Below, one piece after another: positions 12,953 through 21,538 of a stretch of DNA of 34,224 bases (the stretch's first letter is position 1; every line of letters begins with the position of its first letter). This stretch comes from Bacteroidales bacterium (GTDB lineage Bacteria; Bacteroidota; Bacteroidia; Bacteroidales; UBA932). The position numbers and the translations under genes were made by a program. Location of the stretch: the NCBI GenBank assembly GCA_028704975.1, contig JAQWEK010000006.1:1-34224 (forward strand), given 5' to 3'. The notes under the pieces are model-generated. The model did not search any database, was not told the origin of the DNA, and saw nothing but the letters and a program-made list of their open reading frames with translations.

Positions 12953-13026
12953 AGCCGATGGAGGGATTCGAACCCCCGACCAGCTGATTACAAATCAGCT
13001 GCTCTGGCCAACTGAGCTACATCGGC
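12953..13026 (-). tRNA. tRNA-Thr (anticodon TGT)
   Basis: GCCGATGTAGCTCAGTTGGCCAGAGCAGCTGATTTGTAATCAGCTGGTCGGGGGTTCGAATCCCTCCATCGGC cloverleaf. Confidence 0.96.
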
Positions 13027-13055
13027 ATTAAAAAATGCCTTTTTTTGAAGGACTG

Positions 13056-13086
13056 CAAAGGTAGAATTTTTGAATTAAAACACAAA
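13056..13086 (-). promoter_or_regulatory. Bacteroidetes-type sigma-ABfr promoter driving the tRNA-tuf-rpl-rpo unit
   Basis: Minus strand TTTG (13086-13083), 19-nt spacer, then TACCTTTG (13063-13056): matches the TTTG-N19-21-TAnnTTTG consensus; lies 30 bp upstream of the first tRNA. Confidence 0.85.
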
Positions 13087-13113
13087 ACTTTTTGATATAT
13101 TTTTTGTTTTGGC

Positions 13114-14976
13114 TCAATTTTTCGTTGCTGCCAATATTGATTTGCTTATTGAGTCCGCATCCAGGCCGCATTCAATAAGTTGTTCATTCACAGTTGAATG
13201 TTCAATAAAACGATCCGGAATTCCAAGGCCGGTTATCTTTATGTTATCAATACCCTTTCCGACAATGTATTCACAGACAGCCCCATACAAGCCTCCTATT
13301 ACAGTACCGTCCTCTACAGTAACAATTTTTTTACAGTTATTTAACGCCTCATCTATTGCTGACTTGTCTAGAGGTTTCAAAAATCTCATGTTATAGTGAG
13401 CAACGCTAATATTCTCTTTTTCAGCAATTTCAATTGCTTTCTCAACATTGTTCCCGATAGTTCCTATAGACAGTACGGCAATGTCCTTTCCCTCTTTTAT
13501 CTTAACAGCTTTCCCAATTTCTATTTTGTTAAAATCTTTTGGAAGTTTCAAACCTTGACAGCAGCCTCTCGGGTAACGGATGGATATTGGACCTGTGTAC
13601 TCGGGAAGAGATGCGGAATAGAGCATATCTTGCAATTCTATTTCATTGAGCGGCGCCATTTCTGTGATATTGGGAACGATGCGCAGATATGATAAATCAA
13701 ATGCGCCCTGATGTGTGGCACCGTCTTCTCCAACAAGCCCCCCTCTGTCTATACAGAAAATAACTTTCAAATTTTGCAGTGCAACATCGTGAATAATCTG
13801 ATCATAAGCACGTTGCATGAAAGATGAATATATGTTGCAAAATGGCAGCATACCTCCTGCGGCAAGACCTGCGGAAAAAGTTACGGCGTGCTCTTCTGCA
13901 ATTCCCACATCAAATGTTCTCTCCGGAAATACTTTAAGCATGTCGCATAACTGACCGCCGCTTAACATTGCCGGAGTGATACCTACAATTTTGTCATTTT
14001 CTTTTGCAAGTCTGACAATAGTTTGTCCAAAAATGTTCTGATATTTAAGGGGTTGTCCCGCTTTTGAGATTCTCTCTCCTGTCTCTACGTCAAACTTTCC
14101 CGGTGCGTGCCAGATGCTTTGAGCCTTCTCTGCCGGTTCATATCCTTTGCCTTTTAGTGTTCTTATGTGCAGCAGTTTAGGCCCTTTAAGGTCTTTTAGA
14201 TTTGTTAAAGTTGTGATAAGCTCTCCTATATCATTGCCATCTATTGTGCCAAAATATCTGAAACCAAGTCCCTCAAACACAGAGCCGTGCTTAACTACGG
14301 CAATCTTTGTGCTCATTGCAAATTTTTGCAGTATTGCTCTAAGTTTTCCGTTGCCTACTTTGTTCCAAATATCATTTTTGATTCTGTTATAAGTAGGTGA
14401 CGTGGTGATTTTGACAAGATAGTTGTGCATTGCACCAACGTTTTTGTCTATGGCAATTTGATTATCATTTAGTATGACAAGAATGTTTGTTTTGGAAACG
14501 CCGGCATTATTTAATCCCTCAAAAGAAAGACCGCCTGTTGCGGCGCCGTCGCCGAGCACAGCCACAATCTTTATGTCTTCACCCTTCAGCTTTGCAGCAG
14601 TTGCAAGTCCCAGAGCTGCTGATACAGAGGTTGATGCGTGCCCCACTCCAAATGCGTCATACGGACTCTCGCTCATTTTTGGGAATCCGCTGGGACCGTT
14701 CTTTGTTCTGTTATTTTTGAACTCTTCTCTCCTGCCTGTGAGAATTTTGTGGGCATAAGCCTGATGTCCTACATCCCAAACAATTTTATCATTTGGAGTA
14801 TCAAATACATAGTGAAGAGCAACCGCAAGTTCTACCGCCCCCAAAGAGGCTCCCAGATGTCCGGGATTCTTTGCGCAACACTCGGTGATGTATTCTCTTA
14901 ACTCTTTGCACAGTCTGACAAGCTCTCCTGTGTTAAGTCCTTTTAAGTCTTTAGGTGAATTAATTTTCTCTAACAT
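13114..14976 (-). CDS. dxs: 1-deoxy-D-xylulose-5-phosphate synthase
   Basis: 620 aa; GHLGASLGAVELAVALHYVFDTPNDKIVWDVGHQAYAHKILTGR; GDGAATGGLSFEGLNNAG; VGIAEEHAVTFSAGLAAGG. Confidence 0.98.
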   Translation of the reverse strand: MLEKINSPKDLKGLNTGELVRLCKELREYITECCAKNPGHLGASLGAVELAVALHYVFDTPNDKIVWDVGHQAYAHKILTGRREEFKNNRTKNGPSGFPKMSESPYDAFGVGHASTSVSAALGLATAAKLKGEDIKIVAVLGDGAATGGLSFEGLNNAGVSKTNILVILNDNQIAIDKNVGAMHNYLVKITTSPTYNRIKNDIWNKVGNGKLRAILQKFAMSTKIAVVKHGSVFEGLGFRYFGTIDGNDIGELITTLTNLKDLKGPKLLHIRTLKGKGYEPAEKAQSIWHAPGKFDVETGERISKAGQPLKYQNIFGQTIVRLAKENDKIVGITPAMLSGGQLCDMLKVFPERTFDVGIAEEHAVTFSAGLAAGGMLPFCNIYSSFMQRAYDQIIHDVALQNLKVIFCIDRGGLVGEDGATHQGAFDLSYLRIVPNITEMAPLNEIELQDMLYSASLPEYTGPISIRYPRGCCQGLKLPKDFNKIEIGKAVKIKEGKDIAVLSIGTIGNNVEKAIEIAEKENISVAHYNMRFLKPLDKSAIDEALNNCKKIVTVEDGTVIGGLYGAVCEYIVGKGIDNIKITGLGIPDRFIEHSTVNEQLIECGLDADSISKSILAATKN

Positions 14977-15000
14977 GTCCCCTCTTTATTACCTAAAATT

Positions 15001-15034
15001 CAAAGGTACGATTTTAAAACTATTTTGCCGCAAA
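15001..15034 (-). promoter_or_regulatory. Probable promoter of dxs
   Basis: Minus strand TACCTTTG at 15008-15001, with an upstream TTTG at 15034-15031; the spacer is 22 nt, slightly longer than consensus. Confidence 0.5.
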
Positions 15035-15135
15035 GTAAAATTAAAGATTTTGCGGTTTGGAATAAAAGCAATAAATTGTCGCGTTTTTTGGGGTTCCGGA
15101 TGGATTTGAAAATAAACAACATAAAAATACAATAA

Positions 15136-16581
15136 ATGACTAATGTACAAAAATTAATGAACGACAGCTTTGTTGCTCGTTGGGCGGCACTGATACTCAT
15201 CGCCTTGATGATGTTCTTTGGATATATGTTTGTGGATGTGATGTCCCCGCTGCAGACAATGCTGGAAACACAAAGAGGTTGGACTCCGGATGTTTTTGGA
15301 ACATACGCAGCTTCTGAATATATATTAAACGTATGCGGATTTTTAATCCTTGCAGGTATTATCCTGGATAAGTGCGGCGTAAGGTTTACAGGCACACTCT
15401 CTGCTTCTTTAATGGTGATTGGCGCATCAATCAAATTTATAGGAATTAGCGACTGGTTCCAAACTACAAATTTCTGCGCATGGCTAAATACTTGGTGGAC
15501 AGCACTTCCTGCAAGCGCAAAATTATCTTGTCTTGGCTTTATGATTTTCGGCAGCGGTTGTGAGATGGCCGGAATTACTGTTTCTAAAGCTATTGCAAAA
15601 TGGTTTAAAGGAAAAGAGATGGCACTTGCAATGGGAATAGAGATGGCGATTGCGCGTCTTGGCGTGTTTGCAGTATTTTCTATTTCTCCGCTTATTGCCA
15701 ATTCTCATTTTTGGCAGAACCTTTGCGGAACACCTGTTGTTGCGCCGGTTGCATTTTGCACAGTACTACTCTTGATTGGCTTGATTAACTTCCTGGTTTT
15801 CAGAGTTATGGATAGTAAGTTTGACAAACAGCTTGGAGCTATGTCAACCGGAGAGCCGGAGGAAGAATTTAAGATTGGCGATCTTGGAAAAATTTTCGGC
15901 AGTAGAATGTTCTGGATTGTTGCGCTTCTTTGCGTGCTTTATTATTCAGCAATTTTCCCATTCCAGAGATATGCAACTAACTTCCTTGAGAGCACTCTGA
16001 ATATCCCGACGGAAACTGCAGCCAATTTGTTCCACTGGTTCCCGATCTTGGCTATGGTTCTGACTCCGTTTCTTGGTTCATTTATTGATTATAAAGGCAA
16101 AGGGGCGTCTATGCTTCTGTACGGTTCTTTGATAATGATTATCTGTCACTTATCATTTGCATTCTTGCTGCCGGCTTATCCAAAACAATGGCTTGCGCTA
16201 TTAATTATTGTAGTACTTGGAGTATCATTCTCTTTGGTCCCCGCATCATTGTGGCCAAGCGTGCCAAAGATTATAGACAGACAAATTTTAGGAAGTGCTT
16301 ATGCACTTATATTCTGGATCCAGAACATAGGACTTTGCTTTGTTCCTAAGATTATCGGTAATGTGCTAAATGCTGTTAATCCCGGAGTTGCAGAGGCTCG
16401 TCAGGCGGCGGAGCAAGCTCATCAGGCACTTCCTGCATATAATTACACAGTCCCTATGATTATTTTTGCATCATTTGGAGTTGCCGCATTTATTCTAAGT
16501 TTCTGGTTAAAAGCTGAGGATAAACGCAAGAAGTACGGCCTGGAACTTCCTAATATTCAGAAGAAATCTGCTGAGGCCTAA
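15136..16581 (+). CDS. MFS transporter, paralogue 1 of 3 (MFSD1/OFA-like)
   Basis: 481 aa, about 12 TM; DKCGVRFTG; KWFKGKEMALAMGIEMAIARLG; LWPSVPKIIDRQILGSAYALIFWIQNIGL. Confidence 0.9.
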   Translation: MTNVQKLMNDSFVARWAALILIALMMFFGYMFVDVMSPLQTMLETQRGWTPDVFGTYAASEYILNVCGFLILAGIILDKCGVRFTGTLSASLMVIGASIKFIGISDWFQTTNFCAWLNTWWTALPASAKLSCLGFMIFGSGCEMAGITVSKAIAKWFKGKEMALAMGIEMAIARLGVFAVFSISPLIANSHFWQNLCGTPVVAPVAFCTVLLLIGLINFLVFRVMDSKFDKQLGAMSTGEPEEEFKIGDLGKIFGSRMFWIVALLCVLYYSAIFPFQRYATNFLESTLNIPTETAANLFHWFPILAMVLTPFLGSFIDYKGKGASMLLYGSLIMIICHLSFAFLLPAYPKQWLALLIIVVLGVSFSLVPASLWPSVPKIIDRQILGSAYALIFWIQNIGLCFVPKIIGNVLNAVNPGVAEARQAAEQAHQALPAYNYTVPMIIFASFGVAAFILSFWLKAEDKRKKYGLELPNIQKKSAEA

Positions 16582-16635
16582 ATATTAGAGCAGAGCTTTG
16601 CTGACTATAATATCCTAAAAACTCAAATATATAAA

Positions 16636-18063
16636 ATGGAGAAAGCCATAAAATTACTAAGAGATTCAAAAAGCGCTCGCTGGCTGGTACTTGCCTGTCT
16701 GGTAGTTCCAATGTTTGCGTCCTACTTTTTTGATGACATGTTCTCTACGGTGTCTCATATTTTCAAGACTCCGGAATTTGTTCAGTTGGCCTGGAATTCA
16801 CAAGATTACGGCTTTTATGCCGGCGGTTATTCATTCTTGTGCGTTTGGGGCGGCTTGATTATTTGCGGAATGCTTCTTGATAAATGGGGCGTTCGTTTTA
16901 CAGGTTCATTATTTGTAGCCATGATGGTTGGCGGTGCCGGAATTGTTGCTTATGCAATCAGCGGCTGTTTTAACGGCAGCGAACTTCATAACTGGATGGC
17001 TGGATTCACCGCAAAACCCTCATTAGTACTGGCTTATATTGGTTGTACATTGTTCGGGCTCGGCAGTGAAATTGCCGGAGTTGCGGTGACGCGGTCAATT
17101 GCCAAATGGTTCAAAGGAAAAGAAATGGCCTTGGCAATGGGACTTCAGCTTTCAATTGCGCGTCTTGGTACAGCTCTTGCTTTTGTATTTGCACCCACTT
17201 TGGTTGGTCTTACAGATGCTCCCGGCAAGTTTTATTCTTTTGCCGATACAGGAAAGCCGGCACTTGTAGGTCTTGGAATTATGGCGGTTGGAATTGTGTT
17301 GTGGAGTTTATTTATCACGATGGATTTTCGTCTGGATAAACAGACGGGAGAGACTGATAAAAAGGAGATTAAAGAGGAGGATAAGTTTAAGTTTTCTGAC
17401 ATTTTTAAAATTTTGACAAACAAGCATTACATCCTTGTCTCTTTGCTTTGCGTTTTCTTCTATTGCTGTATTATTTCATTCAAAAAGTTTGGTACGTCAA
17501 TTCTTATTCCTCGTTTTGGAATAGATTTGGAGGTTGCAAAATGGATGATTGCAATGATCCCTTTCTTTACGGTAATTTTTACTCCGTTATTTGGCTCTCT
17601 TGTGGATCATAAGGGAAAGGGGACAACATGGATGATACTTGGTTCATGCGTAGTACTTCTTGCACACCTTTTAATATGCTTTGCACCGGGCGGTTCTCAT
17701 TTCTGCGGTTATGCGGCAATTGCTCTTTTGGGCGTTGGATATTCATTGGTCCCGGCTGCGATGTGGCCGTCTATTCCAAAGATTATTCCGGAGAAAAATC
17801 TTGGTTCCGCATACTCTTTGATTTATTGGATTCAGAATATGGGAATGTTATTAGTTCCAATATTTGTAGGCGGTATATTAAAGAAATATATAATTGATGC
17901 TAACAATGTTTCACAGCAAGTCAGCGCTGCGGTTCATGCAGAGTATCTGTTTATAGGTCTTGGTATTGTGGCTGTAACTGTTTCTATTTTGCTTGCAAAA
18001 TCTTCTAAGAAAAATCCTCAACTGCATTTGGATGATCCCAATAAAGTTAAGAAGGCTGCGTAA
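16636..18063 (+). CDS. MFS transporter, paralogue 2 of 3
   Basis: 475 aa; RDSKSARWLVL; DKWGVRFTG; KWFKGKEMALAMGLQLSIARLG; MWPSIPKIIPEKNLGSAYSLIYWIQNMG. Confidence 0.9.
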   Translation: MEKAIKLLRDSKSARWLVLACLVVPMFASYFFDDMFSTVSHIFKTPEFVQLAWNSQDYGFYAGGYSFLCVWGGLIICGMLLDKWGVRFTGSLFVAMMVGGAGIVAYAISGCFNGSELHNWMAGFTAKPSLVLAYIGCTLFGLGSEIAGVAVTRSIAKWFKGKEMALAMGLQLSIARLGTALAFVFAPTLVGLTDAPGKFYSFADTGKPALVGLGIMAVGIVLWSLFITMDFRLDKQTGETDKKEIKEEDKFKFSDIFKILTNKHYILVSLLCVFFYCCIISFKKFGTSILIPRFGIDLEVAKWMIAMIPFFTVIFTPLFGSLVDHKGKGTTWMILGSCVVLLAHLLICFAPGGSHFCGYAAIALLGVGYSLVPAAMWPSIPKIIPEKNLGSAYSLIYWIQNMGMLLVPIFVGGILKKYIIDANNVSQQVSAAVHAEYLFIGLGIVAVTVSILLAKSSKKNPQLHLDDPNKVKKAA

Positions 18064-18097
18064 ATAAAGATACCGCTTAAGCGGTGATTATTAATAG

Positions 18098-18137
18098 AAT
18101 AAAAAGGCGATCAAAATATTTTGACCGCCTTTTTATT
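18098..18137. terminator. Bidirectional intrinsic terminator between convergent MFS genes
   Basis: 40-bp near-perfect palindrome aataaaaaggcgatcaaaat/attttgaccgcctttttatt (20-bp arms, one mismatch) with A/T tracts on both outer sides. Confidence 0.85.
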
Positions 18138-18218
18138 CTTTAAAATCCGGAGTTCTTATGTTCAAGATTTTGTGTTCCTGTGTTTAGGATATTGTGCTCT
18201 TAATAAATATCCGTCTCG

Positions 18219-19694
18219 TTATCTCTCTTTCTCCTTCTCATTATCTTTCTCTTTTTCTGCCTCTGCTTTTGCTTCTGCTTTTATATTAGGTTCTTGTAAG
18301 CCGTAATGCTTTCTCCCATTTAAAGACTTTAAGCAAAAAGCCAGAATAATTGCAATTGAGCATGTGATTGCAAAGGTCAGCATAGGCAGTACGTAATTAT
18401 ATTTTGGATTCTCCGGATATCTTACAGGTAATGCTGCATTATAAGTGGATAAAATACAGTATTTATTTAATATCCAGCCTATAAGCATAGGAACTCCCCA
18501 TAGGCCTATGTTCTGGATATAGTAGGTTAGCGCCATTGCCGTTCCGAATTGTTTTTCCGGAATTATTTTGGCAAGGGACGGCCACATTGCGGAAGGGAGC
18601 ATTGCAAAACCAATTCCCAAAAGAATCATCAAAATTATGGCAATCCAAGGAGCGTGAGTAAACGGAAGAGCAAAGAATAAATGCACGCCTGTTATGAGCA
18701 CAGCTCCAAAAATCATCAGGTCCGCTCCATGTCCGTATTTGTCATAAATTCTTCCAAATAAAGGAGTTAAAATGATGCATCCAAACGGTAGAATTGCAGG
18801 AATGGCACCGGCCCATTTTTCCGCCACACCAAATTTGTTAACCATGAGAGATGAAGCAAACTGGTAGAAAGGGGAAACCGCTGCGTAAAAAATCAGACAC
18901 AAAAATGCAATCAGCCAAAATCCCGGATTAGTAACAATAGCTTTAACATCTTTAAGAGAGAATGCGTCATCTTCTGTCTCTCCAGCCGCTAATTTGTTTT
19001 CCGCCAGCTGTTTATCCAAACGCTTGTCTTGGATGCAATAGAAGAAGAAACAAACCAGCGCTATGCCAAGGAGAATAAGCGCAAACATTACCGATGCGCT
19101 AACATTGCCGTAATGTGCTGCAATTAAAGGAGAAACCGTAAGAGCAAGGGCGGATCCAAGTCTTGCAAGCGCAAGCTGAAGACCCATTGCCATGGCCATC
19201 TCCTTACCTTTGAACCACTTAACAATAATCTTGCTCACAGTTATTCCCGCAACCTCAGAACCAACTCCAAAAATTCCAAATCCTATGACAACCCATATTA
19301 CCTGTTTTTTCATGTGCGCCCCGACAAAATAGCCAAGATTTTGCGCGCCTGTAGCGGGGTCAATAACGGGTATGCAAGTTATTGCGTAGTACTTAATTGC
19401 AATACCTATTACCATAAGAACGCATGATAACATTCCGGTAAATCTTACTCCTTTTTTGTCCAGAATAAAACCGCCGAATATTAGCATGCCAAGGAAAACA
19501 TTGAAGATAGAATAAGAACCGGCAAACCAGCCGAATTCAATGCTGTTCCAAAGATTGTTTTCCTCAAGCATTGTTTGCAGAGGAGCAAAGATATCAGAGG
19601 TGACGTAAGCTGCAAACATCACCAACGAGATTATAAGCAAGGCTAACCATCTAGCTGCAGCAGAATCTCTTAAGGTTTTTTTTATAGTATCCAT
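18219..19694 (-). CDS. MFS transporter, paralogue 3 of 3
   Basis: 491 aa; LRDSAAARWLALLI; DKKGVRFTG; KWFKGKEMAMAMGLQLALARLG; MWPSLAKIIPEKQFGTAMALTYYIQNIG; charged C-terminal tail KAEAKAEAEKEKDNEKEKER. Confidence 0.9.
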   Translation of the reverse strand: MDTIKKTLRDSAAARWLALLIISLVMFAAYVTSDIFAPLQTMLEENNLWNSIEFGWFAGSYSIFNVFLGMLIFGGFILDKKGVRFTGMLSCVLMVIGIAIKYYAITCIPVIDPATGAQNLGYFVGAHMKKQVIWVVIGFGIFGVGSEVAGITVSKIIVKWFKGKEMAMAMGLQLALARLGSALALTVSPLIAAHYGNVSASVMFALILLGIALVCFFFYCIQDKRLDKQLAENKLAAGETEDDAFSLKDVKAIVTNPGFWLIAFLCLIFYAAVSPFYQFASSLMVNKFGVAEKWAGAIPAILPFGCIILTPLFGRIYDKYGHGADLMIFGAVLITGVHLFFALPFTHAPWIAIILMILLGIGFAMLPSAMWPSLAKIIPEKQFGTAMALTYYIQNIGLWGVPMLIGWILNKYCILSTYNAALPVRYPENPKYNYVLPMLTFAITCSIAIILAFCLKSLNGRKHYGLQEPNIKAEAKAEAEKEKDNEKEKER

Positions 19695-19717
19695 TTGGGA
19701 AAGCTCACCCGGGGAAG

Positions 19718-21001
19718 TTATCTCTTTGACGCTTTTTGTTTCTTTCTGACTATGGTTTGACTTCTGTCGGGACCTACGGAAATGACACTTATAGGTACTT
19801 GTAACTCTTTCTCTATGAAGCTAATATATTGTTTGTATGCGGCAGGGAAGTCACTGTCCTTTTTGCATTTGCTGAGATCTTTTTTCCAACCTTTGAACTC
19901 TTTGTAAACCGGTTCAATTTTGGCGTATGTGTCATAAGGGACTCTATCGGTTTTTTGTCCGTCCACTTTGTATGCAACTGCAACTTTAATCTTGTCAAAA
20001 GTGTCCATGACATCTGCTTTCATCATGATAAGACTTGTTACGCCGTTAAGCATAATGGCATACTTAAGTGCCGGAATATCAAGCCATCCGGTTCTTCTTG
20101 GACGTCCGGTTGTTGCGCCAAATTCACATCCTCTTTGTCTTAGCTCTTCTCCTGTTTTGTCAAGCAATTCTGTAGGGAAAGGACCCGCGCCAACTCTTGT
20201 GCAGTACGCTTTGAAAATTCCGTAAACCTTTCCAATCTTAAGAGGGGAAAGTCCAAGGCCTGTGCATGCGCCTGCGCAAATAGTTGAGGATGAGGTTACA
20301 AAAGGATACGCACCAAAATCTACATCCAGCAAAGTTCCCTGAGCCCCCTCCGCAAGAGCATTCTTTGTTTTAAGATATTTATTCAGTTCATATTCACTGT
20401 CTACAATCTGGAACTTCTTAAGATAATTTACAGCATCCATCCACTCTTTCTCATGTTCTTCTGTATTGTATTGGAAATCAAATTGCTTAAGAAATATTTT
20501 ATGTTTCTCCTTAAGTGCGTTGAATCTGTCTTTGAAATCTTTTGCAAGAATATCTCCAACTCTCAATCCGTTGCGTCCTGTTTTATCCATGTATGTCGGT
20601 CCGATTCCCTTAAGAGTAGAACCAATCTTGGTCTTTCCTTTGGAGGCCTCTGAAGCTGCGTCAATAATTTTATGGGTAGGCAAAATTAAGTGCGCCTTCT
20701 TAGAGATTATAACTCTCTTGGTAACAGGTACTCCCAGAGCTTCAATTCCTTTACATTCTTCTCTGAAAATAATAGGGTCAAGCACAACGCCGTTGCCTAC
20801 AATGTTGATAGTATTTTTTCTGAACACACCGGCGGGAACAGAATGAAGAACAAATTTTTTGCCCTCAAAATTCAAAGAATGTCCTGCGTTAGGGCCCCCC
20901 TGGAACCTGCAGATTACCGGATAATTTTTTGCAAGAACGTCAACAATTTTTCCCTTGCCCTCGTCTCCCCACTGTAGTCCTAAAACAACATCAACTTTCA
21001 T
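19718..21001 (-). CDS. purA: Adenylosuccinate synthetase
   Basis: 427 aa; VDVVLGLQWGDEGKGKIVDVLA; GGPNAGHS; GIGPTYMDKTGRNGLRVGD; ATTGRPRRTGWLD. Confidence 0.98.
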   Translation of the reverse strand: MKVDVVLGLQWGDEGKGKIVDVLAKNYPVICRFQGGPNAGHSLNFEGKKFVLHSVPAGVFRKNTINIVGNGVVLDPIIFREECKGIEALGVPVTKRVIISKKAHLILPTHKIIDAASEASKGKTKIGSTLKGIGPTYMDKTGRNGLRVGDILAKDFKDRFNALKEKHKIFLKQFDFQYNTEEHEKEWMDAVNYLKKFQIVDSEYELNKYLKTKNALAEGAQGTLLDVDFGAYPFVTSSSTICAGACTGLGLSPLKIGKVYGIFKAYCTRVGAGPFPTELLDKTGEELRQRGCEFGATTGRPRRTGWLDIPALKYAIMLNGVTSLIMMKADVMDTFDKIKVAVAYKVDGQKTDRVPYDTYAKIEPVYKEFKGWKKDLSKCKKDSDFPAAYKQYISFIEKELQVPISVISVGPDRSQTIVRKKQKASKR

Positions 21002-21042
21002 AAGCGCTAAATATTTAATTGTTAATTTTTAATTTTTTCAAA

Positions 21043-21504
21043 TTAGAACGGAAGATCATCTGTTGTGTCATCCTCTCCGGGGAAATCCTGATTTACAGGT
21101 GGCTGCTGTTGCTGAGGCTGAGGCGCTTGAGTTGAATGCTGAGGCACATATCCGCCTTGAGATGCGGGGTTATCAGATTTTCTTCCAACAAGCTGCAATG
21201 TGTCTGCGTAAATTTCAGTTACATACCTTGTCTGGTTATTTTGGTCTGTATAATTTCTTGTTCTAATTTTACCCTCTATGTACACTTGAGTGCCTTTCTT
21301 TACATACTTCTCAACAATATCCGCTAATGCTCTCCAACACACAATGTTATGCCATTCTGTCTTTTCCTGCGCCGCACCGCTTCTATCTTTAAATCTCTCT
21401 GACGTTGCAAGCGTAAAGTTTGCGACGGATGCTCCACTTTCCAGATGTCTAACCTCCGGATCTTTGCCAACATTTCCCAATAAAATTACTTTGTTTACAG
21501 ACAT
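21043..21504 (-). CDS. ssb: Single-stranded DNA-binding protein
   Basis: 153 aa OB fold (MSVNKVILLGNVGKDPEVRHLESGASVANFTLATSERF), Gln/Pro-rich linker and acidic DDLPF tip. Confidence 0.97.
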   Translation of the reverse strand: MSVNKVILLGNVGKDPEVRHLESGASVANFTLATSERFKDRSGAAQEKTEWHNIVCWRALADIVEKYVKKGTQVYIEGKIRTRNYTDQNNQTRYVTEIYADTLQLVGRKSDNPASQGGYVPQHSTQAPQPQQQQPPVNQDFPGEDDTTDDLPF

Positions 21505-21538
21505 ATTTTTAGATTTTTTTGATTGCGTAAAAGTACTC

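Noticed and set aside
15000-15701. 233-aa minus-strand ORF opposite MFS gene 1
   Set aside because: Antisense to a well-supported transporter and spans the dxs promoter; it mirrors the hydrophobic transporter codons and lacks family features.
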